A DNA stretch of 64,000 nt from Gymnopilus junonius (lineage: Eukaryota > Basidiomycota > Agaricomycetes > Agaricales > Galerinaceae), in the NCBI GenBank assembly GCA_015501075.1, contig JADNYJ010000001.1:868001-932000 (forward strand), in the 5' to 3' direction. The notes below the pieces were generated by a model. That model made no database searches. It saw only the letters and a program-made list of their open reading frames with translations, and had not been told where the DNA came from. Made by a program: the position numbers and the translations under genes. Below, piece after piece: positions 44,206 to 55,343 of this stretch (within the stretch, counting starts at the first letter, position 1; each line of letters starts with the position of its first letter).

Positions 44206-47200
44206 ATGCACTCTGCCGCGGCTGGGGATGATGCTGCCGCAAAGACCAGGGTGAGCAGCCCGTCCTCCTCTGCGCCCGTCTCGCTCATCTCTCTGCAGTT
44301 TGACAGTTTCAAGCTGGGCATGCCGCCCTCTGCTGGTGCCAGCCACGGTCACGCCCGCTCCCACTCCCGCACTCTTTCCATCTCCTCCTCGAAATCAACC
44401 GACTCTTTCCCTCCCGTCCTTGCCAAGCGCCATTCCCACCATCGCCGCCGCTCTTCCGTTTCCACTCGTCACGAGTCTGCCGAAATGATGGGCGTCGCCC
44501 TGCCCGACCTCCCGCCCTCCACCTCTGATGACAACATCAATCTGGGCGAAAAGGATTCTATTCGCCGCCGTGCCCTCTGGGCTCTCGAGGGCAAGCCCGA
44601 TGTCGCCTTCAGCAAGGTTGAGATCCCCGATATCTCCACACCTGATGTTGAGAAATTGATGTTTGATTTCGGTTCGTTCCCTCCCCCGCGTTTTCATTTT
44701 AAGCTTTGGCCTTACGTACTGCCGCAGCAACCAAGTCTTCATCAAGCTTTGGAAGTGGTCTCAACTCCTTGTCCGGGAACAAGCGCGATTCATTCAAGCT
44801 TTTGGGGCCCTCGTCGTCTTCCAAGGACCAGCTCGGCACTCTCCTCGAGGAGGAAGAAGAGGAAGAAGATTCCTCGCCCTTGGGCTCAAGCAAGGAAAAT
44901 GTGCCACCTCCGAATACCCCCATCACCCCCGTTCTTTCTGTCACCAAGGCTACTCCTGCCAAGCCTCGTCCTTCCACCCTGAACTTGCGCCCTTTATCAC
45001 TCACCCCTGAGAACCTTGCTACCATTGTCCCGAGCTTGCCGTCTCCTTCGCCGTCTCCGAGCACTCACTCTGGCCTTCGCTCTTTGGCTTTGACACCCAG
45101 CCCAGCACCCTCAAATGACGATTGGCCGGAAGAGGTGGCAGCCAAGCAGTCATGGCGTCGAGCTCTCGCTTCGCCCACACCAGCTTCCCGGAAGCCTATC
45201 CTCAACCTCGCTCTGGAGAAACTTGAGAGCAAGTCAACCGCTGACGATGATACAAAGCCATCCCGACGAAGCAGCATCTCCTACAAAAGGTCCTCCAGCG
45301 GTGTCACCTTGAACATGGCCGGTCTCCCACTCCCGAGATGACTCCGACCTTTGCGCGGCGATACTCCAGCAGTGCAGACTCACAGGGCAGCACCAGTGCG
45401 GACGATGAGTTTTTTCCAGGCTACCCGACCCAAGCAAGGCCTCTCAGCGCGAGTGACAGCATTTTCTCTTCAAGTCGCATAATGCGCTTTTGGCGCGCAT
45501 AACAGACCTTGAGCGCGCTCTGTCTATGAGAAGACGGGAATCGGGTGGGTATTCGAATGGAGGAAACTCTAGACCCATGTCCCTGGTGTCCAGTCGTTCT
45601 TCTCCAGTGACTTGGCTGCAGCTGGGGAGCCCAGTGACGAAATGCTTCGCCTGATTGCCGACCTCAAGGCGGAGAGGGATGAACTGAAGCGGGACGTCGA
45701 TGGCTGGCGCACTCGCGTGTCTGATATGGAGAGTCAAATCGGCGTCCTTGCCAAGCGCGTGGAAAACGAAAGGCGCGACGCATGGGTGGCAAGGTCTCGG
45801 GTCGGCTTGCTAGAGGTAGAAAAAGGTGTGTTGAGCAAGAAAGTCGAGGCACTGGACGACTTGATTGCTGTCCATGGCAAGGAAAAGGCTGCATGGGACT
45901 CTGAAAAGGCTGTCTTGATCAAGGAGAACGAGGAAGTCAAGAACCGCGTGGTCAAGCTTGAGTTGGATCTCGAGACCGTCAGGAAAGAGCTTGAGACGGA
46001 GAGGACCAGAATGGCGAAGCAGGAGCTTGATCCTCTTGCTACGCCTACCCCGCGGTCCTTTGACAGCTTTAATCGTCCTGGTCTAGGAAGCAAGAAACAC
46101 GGGCTCGGATTCATGTCTGTTGATTCGGAAAGTTCAACAACCGACGTGGAGCCGGACTCGAGCTCCGACGACATTGCGTTCACCTTTGGACTCAAATCTG
46201 TCCAGGAAGACGATGAGGTCGACTATTCCGAGGAAGAGGAGAACGGCCTCGCGGGATACGAGGATGAAGATGAAGAGGATATGAGCCTTCAGTCTTCCTC
46301 GTCCTTTGGATCGGATGAGGACCTACCACGTTCCATTGCCCATCTCCACCAACCCTCTTCGCCCACGACTCCCAGGCCTCAAGTTTTCACCCCTCGTTCC
46401 AGCCACACCAGGAGAGCCACCCTATCCAAGACTTGGACCTTCCCATTCGGTGGTCAGCTGCAGACGCCTCCAAAAGAAGAGGACGAGGAGGACATCGTCG
46501 ACAGGTTCTTTGGATGCTTGGAAGACATCGACAGTGATGCCTCTGGTTCAGTTCCCAACAGTCCTTCTGCTTATTCGTACGAGAAGAGCAAGAACATGTT
46601 CGCCAGCGGGTTCAAGTTCACGCCAGCTGACGATAATGCTTCCTTCTTCTTTCCGGGAGGTGTTGGCATGCCCGCTGATGACGAGGGCGAGAAACGACTG
46701 GAAGTTGTAGCAGAGGAGGAAGAGACCGAAGAGGTGAAGGAAGAGATTGCTGAGGATGATGGTGACATGTTTGGGGACATGGGAGGTATTCGTATCACCT
46801 TTACCCCTCCTCAGGAGGAAGTCGTGGTCAAGGAGGAGTGGAAACAGATCCAGATCTCTTCTCCTGTCAAGCGGACTTCGCCTCCTCCCATGTTACCTGC
46901 TCTTGATTTTGGGAGTGAACTTGATGACGATGACGAAGAGGAGGATGAGGCCACTAGTGGTGTCATTCCGTTCAACTTTGGGCGGCCTTTGGCGGAGGAG
47001 CGTCAGCCTTCGCCTCTCCCGGCCCCCGTACCCGCCGCTACAGCTCCGCCGTCAGCATTGAGTTTATCAAGACCTTCATCTCCCTCTATGATCCCTCGTC
47101 CTGCATCACCTTCATCATTGCCGCGTGCTGCGACTTGCAAACCTCTTGTTTCTTCAACCTCTCTTGTTTCTTTTACTTTGACATCTCCAAAGTCCCCCCC

Positions 47201-48054
47201 GGTAGCTGTTCATCGCGGTTCGCCTGCCGTTTCGAGTTCCAACTTTGTTACACCTCCGAATAAACGTGGAGGTGCCTCGCCATCATTTCTTCCTCAACCT
47301 GTTTCGTCGCCTTCGCCCATGCGAGTTGTCACATCGAGTGCTTCAACCAAGCCCAAGGTTATCCCTACGTCTACCTTCATTCGCCAACCTAGTACAAGGA
47401 AGCCGCTTTTCACTGCTAAAGGACAAAGTAGTACAGCAAGTTTAAATTCAAATGGTTCGACCTTGATTCCCCAACCTTCCTCCATTCGTAGGTTTTACTA
47501 ATAACCACCTTCCTTTTTTTTTTCTGTCAGTTCCTGCGAGGAACGTCCATACCCATTCTTTTCATACTTCCTCTGACGAAGCAGCCACCTTGTTTGGCGG
47601 TGAAGCCTCCAACCATGTACACTCGCCCGCGCAGATGAAGAGCATCGATTTCTTGCATGATCGCATTTTTACTATCCAGCGCCCTTCTCAACCAGTCACT
47701 CCCCGGACCTCGCCCATTGACCCTTCGTCACCGCCTGCTTCCGCGATGTCCTCGTCTGTTTCTGCACGACTCTCTCTTCAGACTCTTACGAACTTTATCC
47801 CTTTCTCTTGGTCTTCTCGTGGCCGTTCCGTCGCTTCCGATCCCAGCAGCTCGCCTAAAGATGTTTTTGACGATCAAAGCGTTGGTCCGCAAGCTTTTGT
47901 GTCTCGTAAAAATGGTGAACGTGGATTTGTTTCGAGGGAAAAGCAACTCGGTAAACTGCAAGCACGTATTGAGGCTGAAGGAGGAGTTGTTGCGATGAGG
48001 ACCTCGGTCAATGTCCAATGCAGGAAGTGCAGTGGTCAATTTGTCTGCATTTGA
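44206..48054 (+). CDS. Large Ser/Pro-rich coiled-coil protein, three apparent frameshifts
   Basis: The frame starts MHSAAAGDDAAAKTRV; an intron near 44672 joins VEKLMFDF to ATKSSSSFGSGLNS. The protein has a Ser/Pro-rich N-half, a coiled coil (RLIADLKAERDELKRDVDGW, IGVLAKRVENERRDAW, KLELDLETVRKELETERTRM), acidic stretches, FFGCLEDIDSDASG and a Pro/Ser-rich C-half. An intron at about 47490-47530 (gtaggt..gtcag) extends it to a Cys-containing end, VNVQCRKCSGQFVCI. Between 45316 and 45615 the reading frame must change three times; each change is repaired by one extra base (45316-45330, 45452-45458, 45608-45615). The restored stretch includes PTPEMTPTFARRYSSSADSQ and HFLFKSHNALLARITDLERA. I do not recognise the family; a cytoskeletal or polarity scaffold role is only a guess. 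Confidence 0.75.
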
Positions 48055-48724
48055 GGTTTGTGATCATTCCTGCTCTTTCAATGGGGGTTAGGTAGGCTGA
48101 TTTGATGAATAGGTCTCCGCACACCCCAACAAAAAAAAAAACACTAAAAAGTGAACACTTTCGTCATTATTCGTCATTTATTCCTCGTCTTATAATCGCG
48201 CTTGGACTTGCTTTGTAAAATCCCTTCGTTATGACTCTCCTTGTTACATCGTATCATGCCTTTACGTCCATCGTCATTCTATGCTTTTCTATGCCCCGCT
48301 CATCCCCCATCCCATCTTTTACCTTTTCTTCTTTGATTGTTATGTTTTTGTCTGCATATCCACGTCATCACTTGTTTTTTTTACATCTTCTCGCGAGCCT
48401 TTTCTTTTCTATTTCCGCTCCCCTCTTTTTCTTCATCTGTGGCTTGATGTTGCAGTTTAGTTCAGGGGAAAGGGATTCCATCACTTTCCACATGTATTAT
48501 TAACTCGCTATCTTGTCATTTGTCGTTTTATTTTTTGAATATACGTCATTGTATATTATCGCGCATTGAATTGGGGCGGGATGAGCATGGATTTGTTCTG
48601 GCTGTTTTCTGGACGGCGGTCTCGAGTCGACCAGTTCCGGAATAACCCGTGATAGACCGCGGGAAATTTAGTTGTTGGTGGAAGTGCGTTGAGACACCAA
48701 GTCGTTTATTCCATTTCCACCACC
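48055..48724. other. Intergenic, CT-rich
   Basis: 670 bp with an A11 run near 48131 and long T/C-rich stretches (48230-48450). It should hold the 3' end of the coiled-coil gene and the promoter of the MLRQ-like gene. The 90-codon Phe/Ser-rich frame at 48231-48503 is a by-product of this composition. Confidence 0.5.
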
Positions 48725-49222
48725 ATGGCTCACCCTGCACCTCTGCGTAAGTCTTTCTTGAAGAACTGGTTTGCCATTGAGGTCTGTTCTCCTTGTTGGT
48801 GGTTATATCTTGCTTGGGGCTAAACCTTGCTTTTGCCAGGCCATTCCTATGTGAGCGTCATTGCACCCACCATTTCACCGGGTCGTGCTTTGAAGACATG
48901 GTCGTGTTGCTGACGAGTTGGAACAGCTACGTTATCATTGGAGGAGTACTTACTGGCGCTTCATGGTACGTCTACCGTCTGGCCACGGGTCCTACTAGTA
49001 CGTCCTTGTCTTTCGTGTTGTAATGCCGTTCCTCACAAGTTTAATTCACCAGTCATCTGGACCAAGAGCAACCCCACCCCATGGAACACTATCAAGCCTG
49101 ACGAGGGCACAAAAATGTTGTCCGTCAACCAGAAGTTCGACAAAAGGTGTGTAGCTTTTCCTCCTTCGTTACGCGTTATCTCAACTGGTGATCGGCACAG
49201 CTGGACCCGCGACAGGTTGTAG
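48725..49222 (+). CDS. MLRQ/NDUFA4-like respiratory complex subunit
   Basis: A small single-span protein of the MLRQ (B12D) family associated with respiratory complexes in the inner mitochondrial membrane. Five exons encode about 83 residues: MAHPAPLRKSFLKNWFAIE / an 11-nt exon (48840-48850) coding AIPI / YVIIGGVLTGASWYVYRLAT / VIWTKSNPTPWNTIKPDEGT / SWTRDRL. The single hydrophobic span is VIIGGVLTGASWYVY. The frame is only maintained if the 11-nt exon is included, and it is flanked by consensus ttgccag and gtgagc. Confidence 0.85.
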
Positions 49223-49501
49223 GGGGCGCTTGATAGTTTCTTTTTCATTGTTTCGTGTAATTTCAGACGAGAGAAAATATCCTTTCCCACCTTCTTCGTT
49301 TCGTTATCCTTTGCCCTATCACGTCTTCCTGAGGTCATCGTCGTGACACAGGTGAGCACTGAGCCCTGTGACCCGGTTTCCCGGGAAGAAATTGCCCGCC
49401 TGAACGCTCCGAGATATCATATCGATCTTCTTTCAGGAGTCATTCGGATGCTTCATATACCCTGCTCTATTGCGTCCTTGACTTCACATTCATTTTGACA
49501 G

Positions 49502-50865
49502 ATGACGCTTCCCCCTACTATTGACCGACCACCAGAGGATGAGGAGATTGACTTGCCGACTGCTGGGCCTCTCGTCGTTAGTTCCTCCTTGACTTTATAA
49601 GCTTGCCCCAACGTTGAAAAATCGTTAGCCTATTCTAGGTGAACCAATGGGTCTACCTGCAATCATCTTCGGGGCAGGTACCTTTGCAGGCCAATATAAT
49701 TCGGACGACTATCTTACAGGTACAATACCATTGCGGGCTGTGAGGCTTGCTCTACGGTAGTTCCTTGTGTATGATGTTGAAGCTGTATATATGTTTATCT
49801 TTCAAGTTATGGAATACGCACTATTGATACCTCTCCTTACTATGGTCCATCAGAGATTGTATTGGGTAACGCCTTGTCTGCCCTTCGCGAGGAATTTCCA
49901 AGATCATCGTACAAACTTGTATGTCCGCCGCCAAGTGTCGAGGGATGTAATTTGACGTTGACGCGTTTTCTAGATGACCAAGTGTGGCCGTTACGGAGTC
50001 TCCACTTTCGATTATTCGCCAACGACGATACGTGAAAGCGTCAAGCGTAGTTTGCAAAGATTGCAGACAGAATATTTGGATACAGTATACCTTCACGACG
50101 TTGAGTTTGTAGCTACCCCAGTAGCTCCACGACCGACAGGGAATCCTACGCTTGCCCTCAAAGACGAAGCTGCTGCATACGGTCTGGCGCAAGGGGATGA
50201 AGCAAAGATACATGGAGAAGGAGACCAGAAAATTTTGGCCGCCTTTTACGAGCTGCAAAAGTTGAAAGAAGAGGGCCTTGTCAAGAACATAGGCATCACA
50301 GGTCTGTCTCCGTCGTTCTGTTTGTATGACTTCATTGTTCAGTTATCTCCTTGTAGGCTTTCCTCTGCCTACGTTACTCAGACTGGCTATCTTGATCCTG
50401 CATACACCCCCGTACAAATCCTTGGATGTCCTGCTTTCCTACTCACACTTGTGCCTACAAAATTCAGCATTACTAGAGTTTATCCCCCATTTCTATGAAC
50501 GGGCCAAGGTAGGACAACTTGTTGCAGCTTCGCCCCTAAGCATGGGACTTCTTACTGCAACACCTCCTAATTGGCATCCTGCACCGCCTGAATTACGACA
50601 AGCTGTGATCGAATCAAGCAAAACTTGGAAGGGCGATTTCCCCAACCTTGCCGTAGGTTATTCTATCCGTCGGGCCAGCTCTGTAGAGAAGCCGCTGCCT
50701 TTGGTCGTCGGGTTTAGTAATCCAAAGGAGGTCCATGAGTGTATTAAGGCGTGGAGGGAGGTACAGGCCGAGTCGGGAAAATCAGAACGGCAAGAAGGTG
50801 AATCTGTGGCCCGTCAAGTGTTCCAGGATGCAGGTTATCTGGATTGGTCTTGGGCTTCTCCATAG
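49502..50865 (+). CDS. Aldo-keto reductase, D-arabinose 1-dehydrogenase type
   Basis: An NAD(P)-dependent oxidoreductase resembling Ara2, which makes D-arabinono-1,4-lactone for erythroascorbate synthesis. Exons join as PTAGPLVVSEPMGLPAIIFG, GAGTFAGQYNSDDYLTGTIP, LRAVRLALRYGIRTIDTSPY and YGPSEIVLGNALSALREEFP. The catalytic tetrad is readable: Asp in TIDTS, Tyr in PYYG, Lys in MTKCGRYG and His in VYLHDVEF. A later exon gives LKEEGLVKNIGITG and then a family-typical LLSYSHLCLQNSALLEFIPH, ASPLSMGLLT and LPLVVGFSNPKEVHE. At about 390 residues with an insertion after the His motif it fits the fungal Ara2 group. No frame break. AP-3 mu follows 102 bp downstream on the same strand. Confidence 0.87.
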
Positions 50866-50967
50866 GATGTACTAAAGTAGACACAAATACAAGTGAATCT
50901 GACGTCAGTGACTGTGAGAAAGCAATCAATGTAAATGTTACAATGACTTAGCGTCCAACTCTCTATT

Positions 50968-52876
50968 ATGGGCATCGACGGGCTGATTTTACTCGATAAT
51001 AATGGGTCAGCTCTTCACCTGCGATAACCAATGCGACTAACTCAAGGAATAATCCAGTCGTCCAATCATTCAGTCAGGCTTTCGCGCAGCATCAGCAGCC
51101 TACCCTCTCCTCCATATCGACGCAGTCAATAACGCGCTCTCCAAGGCATCTAGGCTAGGAGACGTAGACCCGGTTATCTATGTTTCGGCATATAGCATCG
51201 AAGACTCGCCCAGCGTGTGCTGTCATGTTCAGTGCGAAGACATGAGATTTCTATGTCCTGTTAGCGGCAATGGTGTCTTTTTCCATCGTTGTATACAACC
51301 AAATGTGAATTGAAATTAAGTGGATCCTCTGTTCGGATTTGCGTTCCTTCAGACGTTTATTGACATCTTGCATGAGTACTTCGGCAGCCTTTCAAGTGTG
51401 ACGATAAAAGAGAATTTCGACGTGGTGTATCAGGTGTGCATCAAATCAAGCCAGCTCTTGTCTCTCTCTCTAATTGAATCTTTAATGTTAGTTGTTGGAG
51501 GAGACATTGGACGCTGGAGGCCATCCGCTGACGACATCTCCGAATGCCCTCCGTGATATTGTGCTCCCCCTTCATTGCTCACCAAACTCCTAAGTGTGGC
51601 AGGCGCTAACATTAACACCACGATTAATTCAGGAGCGCATCTTGGATCTGCTGGCGGCCCTTTCTCTTCCCCTATACCATGGAGAAAGGCTGGACTCAGA
51701 TATGCACATAATGAAATATATTTTGACATGGTGGAAGAGCTCAAAGCGGTCGTCAATCGGTATGCAATATATGTGATCCACTCCGGAACAAGTGATTGTA
51801 ATACAAATTTTAGAAACGGGGTCCCTCTCTCGAGCAGTGTTTTTGGCAAGATCGAGACCAATGCTAGGCTCTCAGGTATGACCAACGCACATTTGAAATA
51901 AGCCTTGGAATAATCAATTGGCTACAGGCACGCCGGATTGTCTCTTGTCCTTCACAAATCCTAAGGTCCTCGCCGACTGCGCGTTTCATCCATGTGTTCG
52001 GTCTGATTATTACTTTTCCGTTCTAGCAGGCAACTTACCATAGAAAACCCTTCCAGCTTAAGTCGATGGTCGCGTGACAAGACCTTTTCATTCGTCCCTC
52101 CGGACGGAAAATTCATTCTTGCAGAATACAAATATTCTCCAAATGCTCCACCAGTGTCAACAATCGCAGCTCCACCAGCAGCCATGTACAATGTCCCAAT
52201 ACCGTTCGTATTGAAAACAAACTTTGACTTGCAAGACTATAACGGTGCGTAGCTTTCCTCCAAAGCTCCGTTCCGGTTGACATTTTAGTCTAATGATTTG
52301 CATTTTCAGCGTCTTTCGATGTCACATTAACGTCTCGTCCCAATGCCGACCCCTCGAGAATGTCGTGATCGAGTTACATCTCGGAGACGGTGCATCGGGG
52401 ATTAAATGTATAGCAGCACGAGGGACGGGTGGCCTTGGGCACGGAGGCGTTGGATCTATGGACATGGGGATGGGGGGAAATACGGGTGCATCTTGGGCAT
52501 TCGATTCAAGAAGAAAGGTGAGGATGTCTCGATTAAAATTTGAAATAAAGCAGGCCTTAACCGTACTGACTCGATAGGTTTTAAAATGGGAGATCAGCAA
52601 TGTTCCTCCGTCGAGTAGCTGGAACATCAGGGGTTCATTTTCTACTCCGTGAGTAGCACGTTCATCTGCCATTTTGTGGAACCTGACATTGCATGATCGA
52701 CGTGCAATAGGACAATTGCTCCTCGCCCGTCACACGCCTTACAGGTGCGATTTGAAATTCAATCGTATACCTTTTCCTCTTTGAAGGTGGAGCAATTGAA
52801 AATCACTGGGGAAACATACAAACTTTACAAGGGAGTACGTGGTCGTGCACTTGGAAATGTAGAATGGAGATGGTAG
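50968..52876 (+). CDS. APM3: AP-3 adaptor complex mu subunit, one probable frameshift
   Basis: The cargo-binding subunit of the AP-3 coat that sorts proteins from Golgi/endosome to the vacuole. The N-terminal longin domain starts MGIDGLILLDNNGRPIIQSG (across an intron) and continues LFGFAFLQTFIDILHEYFGS, KENFDVVYQLLEETLDAGG. The linker has a NINTTINSGAHLGSAGGPF loop and IPWRKAGLRYAHNEIYFDMV. The mu-homology domain contains LSFTNPKVLADCAFHPCVRQ, LTIENPSSLSRWSRDKTFSF, VPPDGKFILAEYKYSPN and the terminal KLYKGVRGRALGNVEWRW. At 52349-52354 the frame breaks after TSRPNADP; one extra C restores LENVVIELHLGDGASGIKC. As assembled the protein ends there, losing about 150 residues. Confidence 0.9.
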
Positions 52877-53003
52877 TCACAGGATACAATGAAAATGAGT
52901 TCAAATTTTGACCAGAAAAATGTGATTGCAGGGAGATCAACTATTTTACATTATGCTATATGAACAGAGAAAGTAAACTAACATAACTTGAGCATACGGG
53001 ACA

Positions 53004-55268
53004 TTATCTTGTTCTGATAATGCCAGCGTTCACCAGTTTCTGGATCTTCTGGCGTACAACAGGGTTCTGCATGTGGTCCTGGAGGGCTTTCGGGTCTGAC
53101 TGTGCTTGTTGCAAGATTTGCTGCATGACAGGATCGTTCATGATGCCCTGATGGTCGTGGAAATTAAAAAGATGAATCATAGAAGTTAATGGAATCAAAC
53201 TCACCGCAATCTCAGGATCCCGCATAGCCCGCTGGAGAGTTTCTTCCGAACTTTCCTCGCCGCGCTGGCTCCAAAGGGCTTGCTGAATCTTGGATTCTTG
53301 CTGAGCAATCTCCTTTGTATGTTGATGCTCAGTGTCGTGCTCCTGCGCCTCCTGGATGGCTTCGAGAGCCTTGGAGTAGTCACGCATGCCGTGGAGCACG
53401 TTAGATTTCCGAATATAAGCTTTGACTAAAAATTTGAACGAGAAGATTAATGAACTGACAATCTTAGATATTGAGAAGAGGCAACAATTGCTCACCAAAC
53501 CTGGGGTCAACTTTAATAGCTTCGTTAGCGTCTTTCAGAGCCTCGGGGAAGGCAGCAAGTTTCATGTAAGCAGCGGCACGGTTGTTGTATCCCTTGGGAT
53601 CTGATGGGTCGCGCTTAATACTCTCAGTGTAATCTTTGACGGCCCCGGCAAAGTCTCCGGCTTTGAATTTGGTATTTCCATCCTCGCGAGCGACTGCGCT
53701 CTTCTCTGGGTCAATGTAAGCTCGACGCTCTTCGTCGGTCTTTTGTTTTTCAGTCTCGCGCAGCTTGTTGAGAATGTCGGGTGTGCGGTGTTCTGACAGC
53801 GACTTTTCGAAGTACTTGACAGCTGAGGCCGAATCGCCCTTCTTCTGGTATGCTGTACCAGTTCGACCAAGGGCCTTGGCGATGAGTTTGTAGTCTGCCC
53901 TGAGCTAGAGAGGGCATTGGTATCATATTCGCGTAAAATTAATGCTATGAAACCCACCTCACGACCCTCATTAACGGCCTTCTCACAGATTTCGATTGTC
54001 TTGTCGTAATCTCCCTGCTCGAAATAAGCAGCTACATTAAGATTGATATAAATAACCATCAACAAAAAAAAGTAGATTCAGAATATACGTACCACCCAGG
54101 TTAGTGAGGAATGAGATATCCTTTGGCCATGTTTCCCAAGCAAGTTCAAAGTTTTTGATGGCGTCTGGGAAATCCCTCTTCTTGTAAGCTGCAGCGCCGG
54201 CTTCTTTATAAGCAGTAGCTTTCTTCTTTGCTTGGGCTTCCTCATCATCGTCTTCCATGTCGACATCTTCTTGAGCAGGAGCCGCCGGCGATGGAGTTGC
54301 CTGAGAAGGTTTAGAAGAAGAAGGCTGAGGAGGGGGAGAAGTCGCTGTAGGTGGCTCTCTTTGCAGACCTTCTGGCAGCTCATCCGAACCCTCAGGTCGG
54401 GTACCAGCTTGTAGATCGACGCCCATGAGAACGCCCAAAACTTCAATCATCCTAGGATCTTGCAATGCCCTGGAAAAGTATTATACATTAGGAAGGCTAT
54501 GAATAGTTCAAAAAAAAGGTACGAACGAATCTGCAATACGGGGATTCTGCTGGATTAGTTGGAGCTGAATATGACAGGTCAGAATTTGATATCAACGATT
54601 GTTTTTTTTGCTCGACATACCTTTTGAACAAAGGCTGGATCAGCAAGATATTTGGCAGTTCGTGGATTGCCGGCCAGCTTGCCAAAGATATTAGGATCTG
54701 CGAACATTTTACCGAGACCCATAGGCTCATCATCGGAAGCGGAATGAGCTATACGAGGCAATCAATTGAGCCCATAGTAATCGATATGTGGAATTTAGAG
54801 ACGTACCCTTCGCGTCACGAACTTCTTGCAACCCTTTCCTCAGAGCAGGGCTGTCCTCCAACTTGATTCCCTCTTCGTACGCGGCAATAGCGTCATCGTA
54901 TCTTCTGGCACCGTGCAATGCTGCGCCTTTACGCGCATAGCCTTTTGCCCAGGAAGGATTGACCTTGATGCACTGGAGATAAAAAGTTAGATGACCGTTC
55001 CGAACTTGCGAAACGAGACTTGGCGTACCTCTTCCGCATCTGCCAATGCAGCTTCATATTGCTTCTTGCCAGTCTTGGCAGCACTTCGGTTGGACCAGAG
55101 GACGTGATTCTTCGGGTCCAAGGCGATTGCCTGACTGAAAAGATCGATGGCCTTGTCGTAATCTTTGGCAGAAAAGGCTTTGTTGCCCTGGTCCTTGAGT
55201 GCATTTACCTAAGGAGATAGGGTGAGGCCTTGGATTAGAAAAAGAATAAAAAAACGTACGTCTGACAT
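53004..55268 (-). CDS. STI1: Hsp70-Hsp90 organising co-chaperone Sti1
   Basis: It bridges Hsp70 and Hsp90 and passes client proteins between them in the cytosol. The first exon is only 9 nt (55268-55260, MSD), spliced to VNALKDQGNKAFSAKDYDKA. TPR1: SQAIALDPKNHVLWSNRSAA, then INPSW-like KVNPSWAKGYARKGAALHGA. DP1: GLGKMFADPNIFGKLAGNPR and LADPAFVQKLQLIQQNPRI. A Pro/Ser and acidic linker (DVDMEDDDEE) leads to TPR2A (YKEAGAAAYKKRDFPDAIKN) and TPR2B (NTKFKAGDFAGAVKDYTESI, KGYNNRAAAYMKLAAFPEAL). DP2 ends the protein: DPVMQQILQQAQSDPKALQD, NPVVRQKIQKLVNAGIIRTR. Complete domain set, roughly 590 residues, in frame throughout. Confidence 0.95.
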
Positions 55269-55335
55269 GACTGGAGATTGATTTGACGACTTGAGAGGCG
55301 CAGCGATGGACTTATAACGGACGGCATGGCCAGCT

Positions 55336-55343
55336 TTCTAGAA
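55336..55343. promoter_or_regulatory. Heat-shock element upstream of STI1
   Basis: TTCTAGAA, a head-to-head pair of nTTCn/nGAAn units, lies 68 bp upstream of the STI1 ATG. STI1 is a classic Hsf1 target in yeast. Only two adjacent units are perfect, so binding is plausible but not certain. Confidence 0.5.

Noticed and set aside
48231..48503. 90-codon Phe/Ser-rich frame
   Set aside because: A product of the T/C-rich intergenic sequence; the apparent hydrophobic runs come from base composition.
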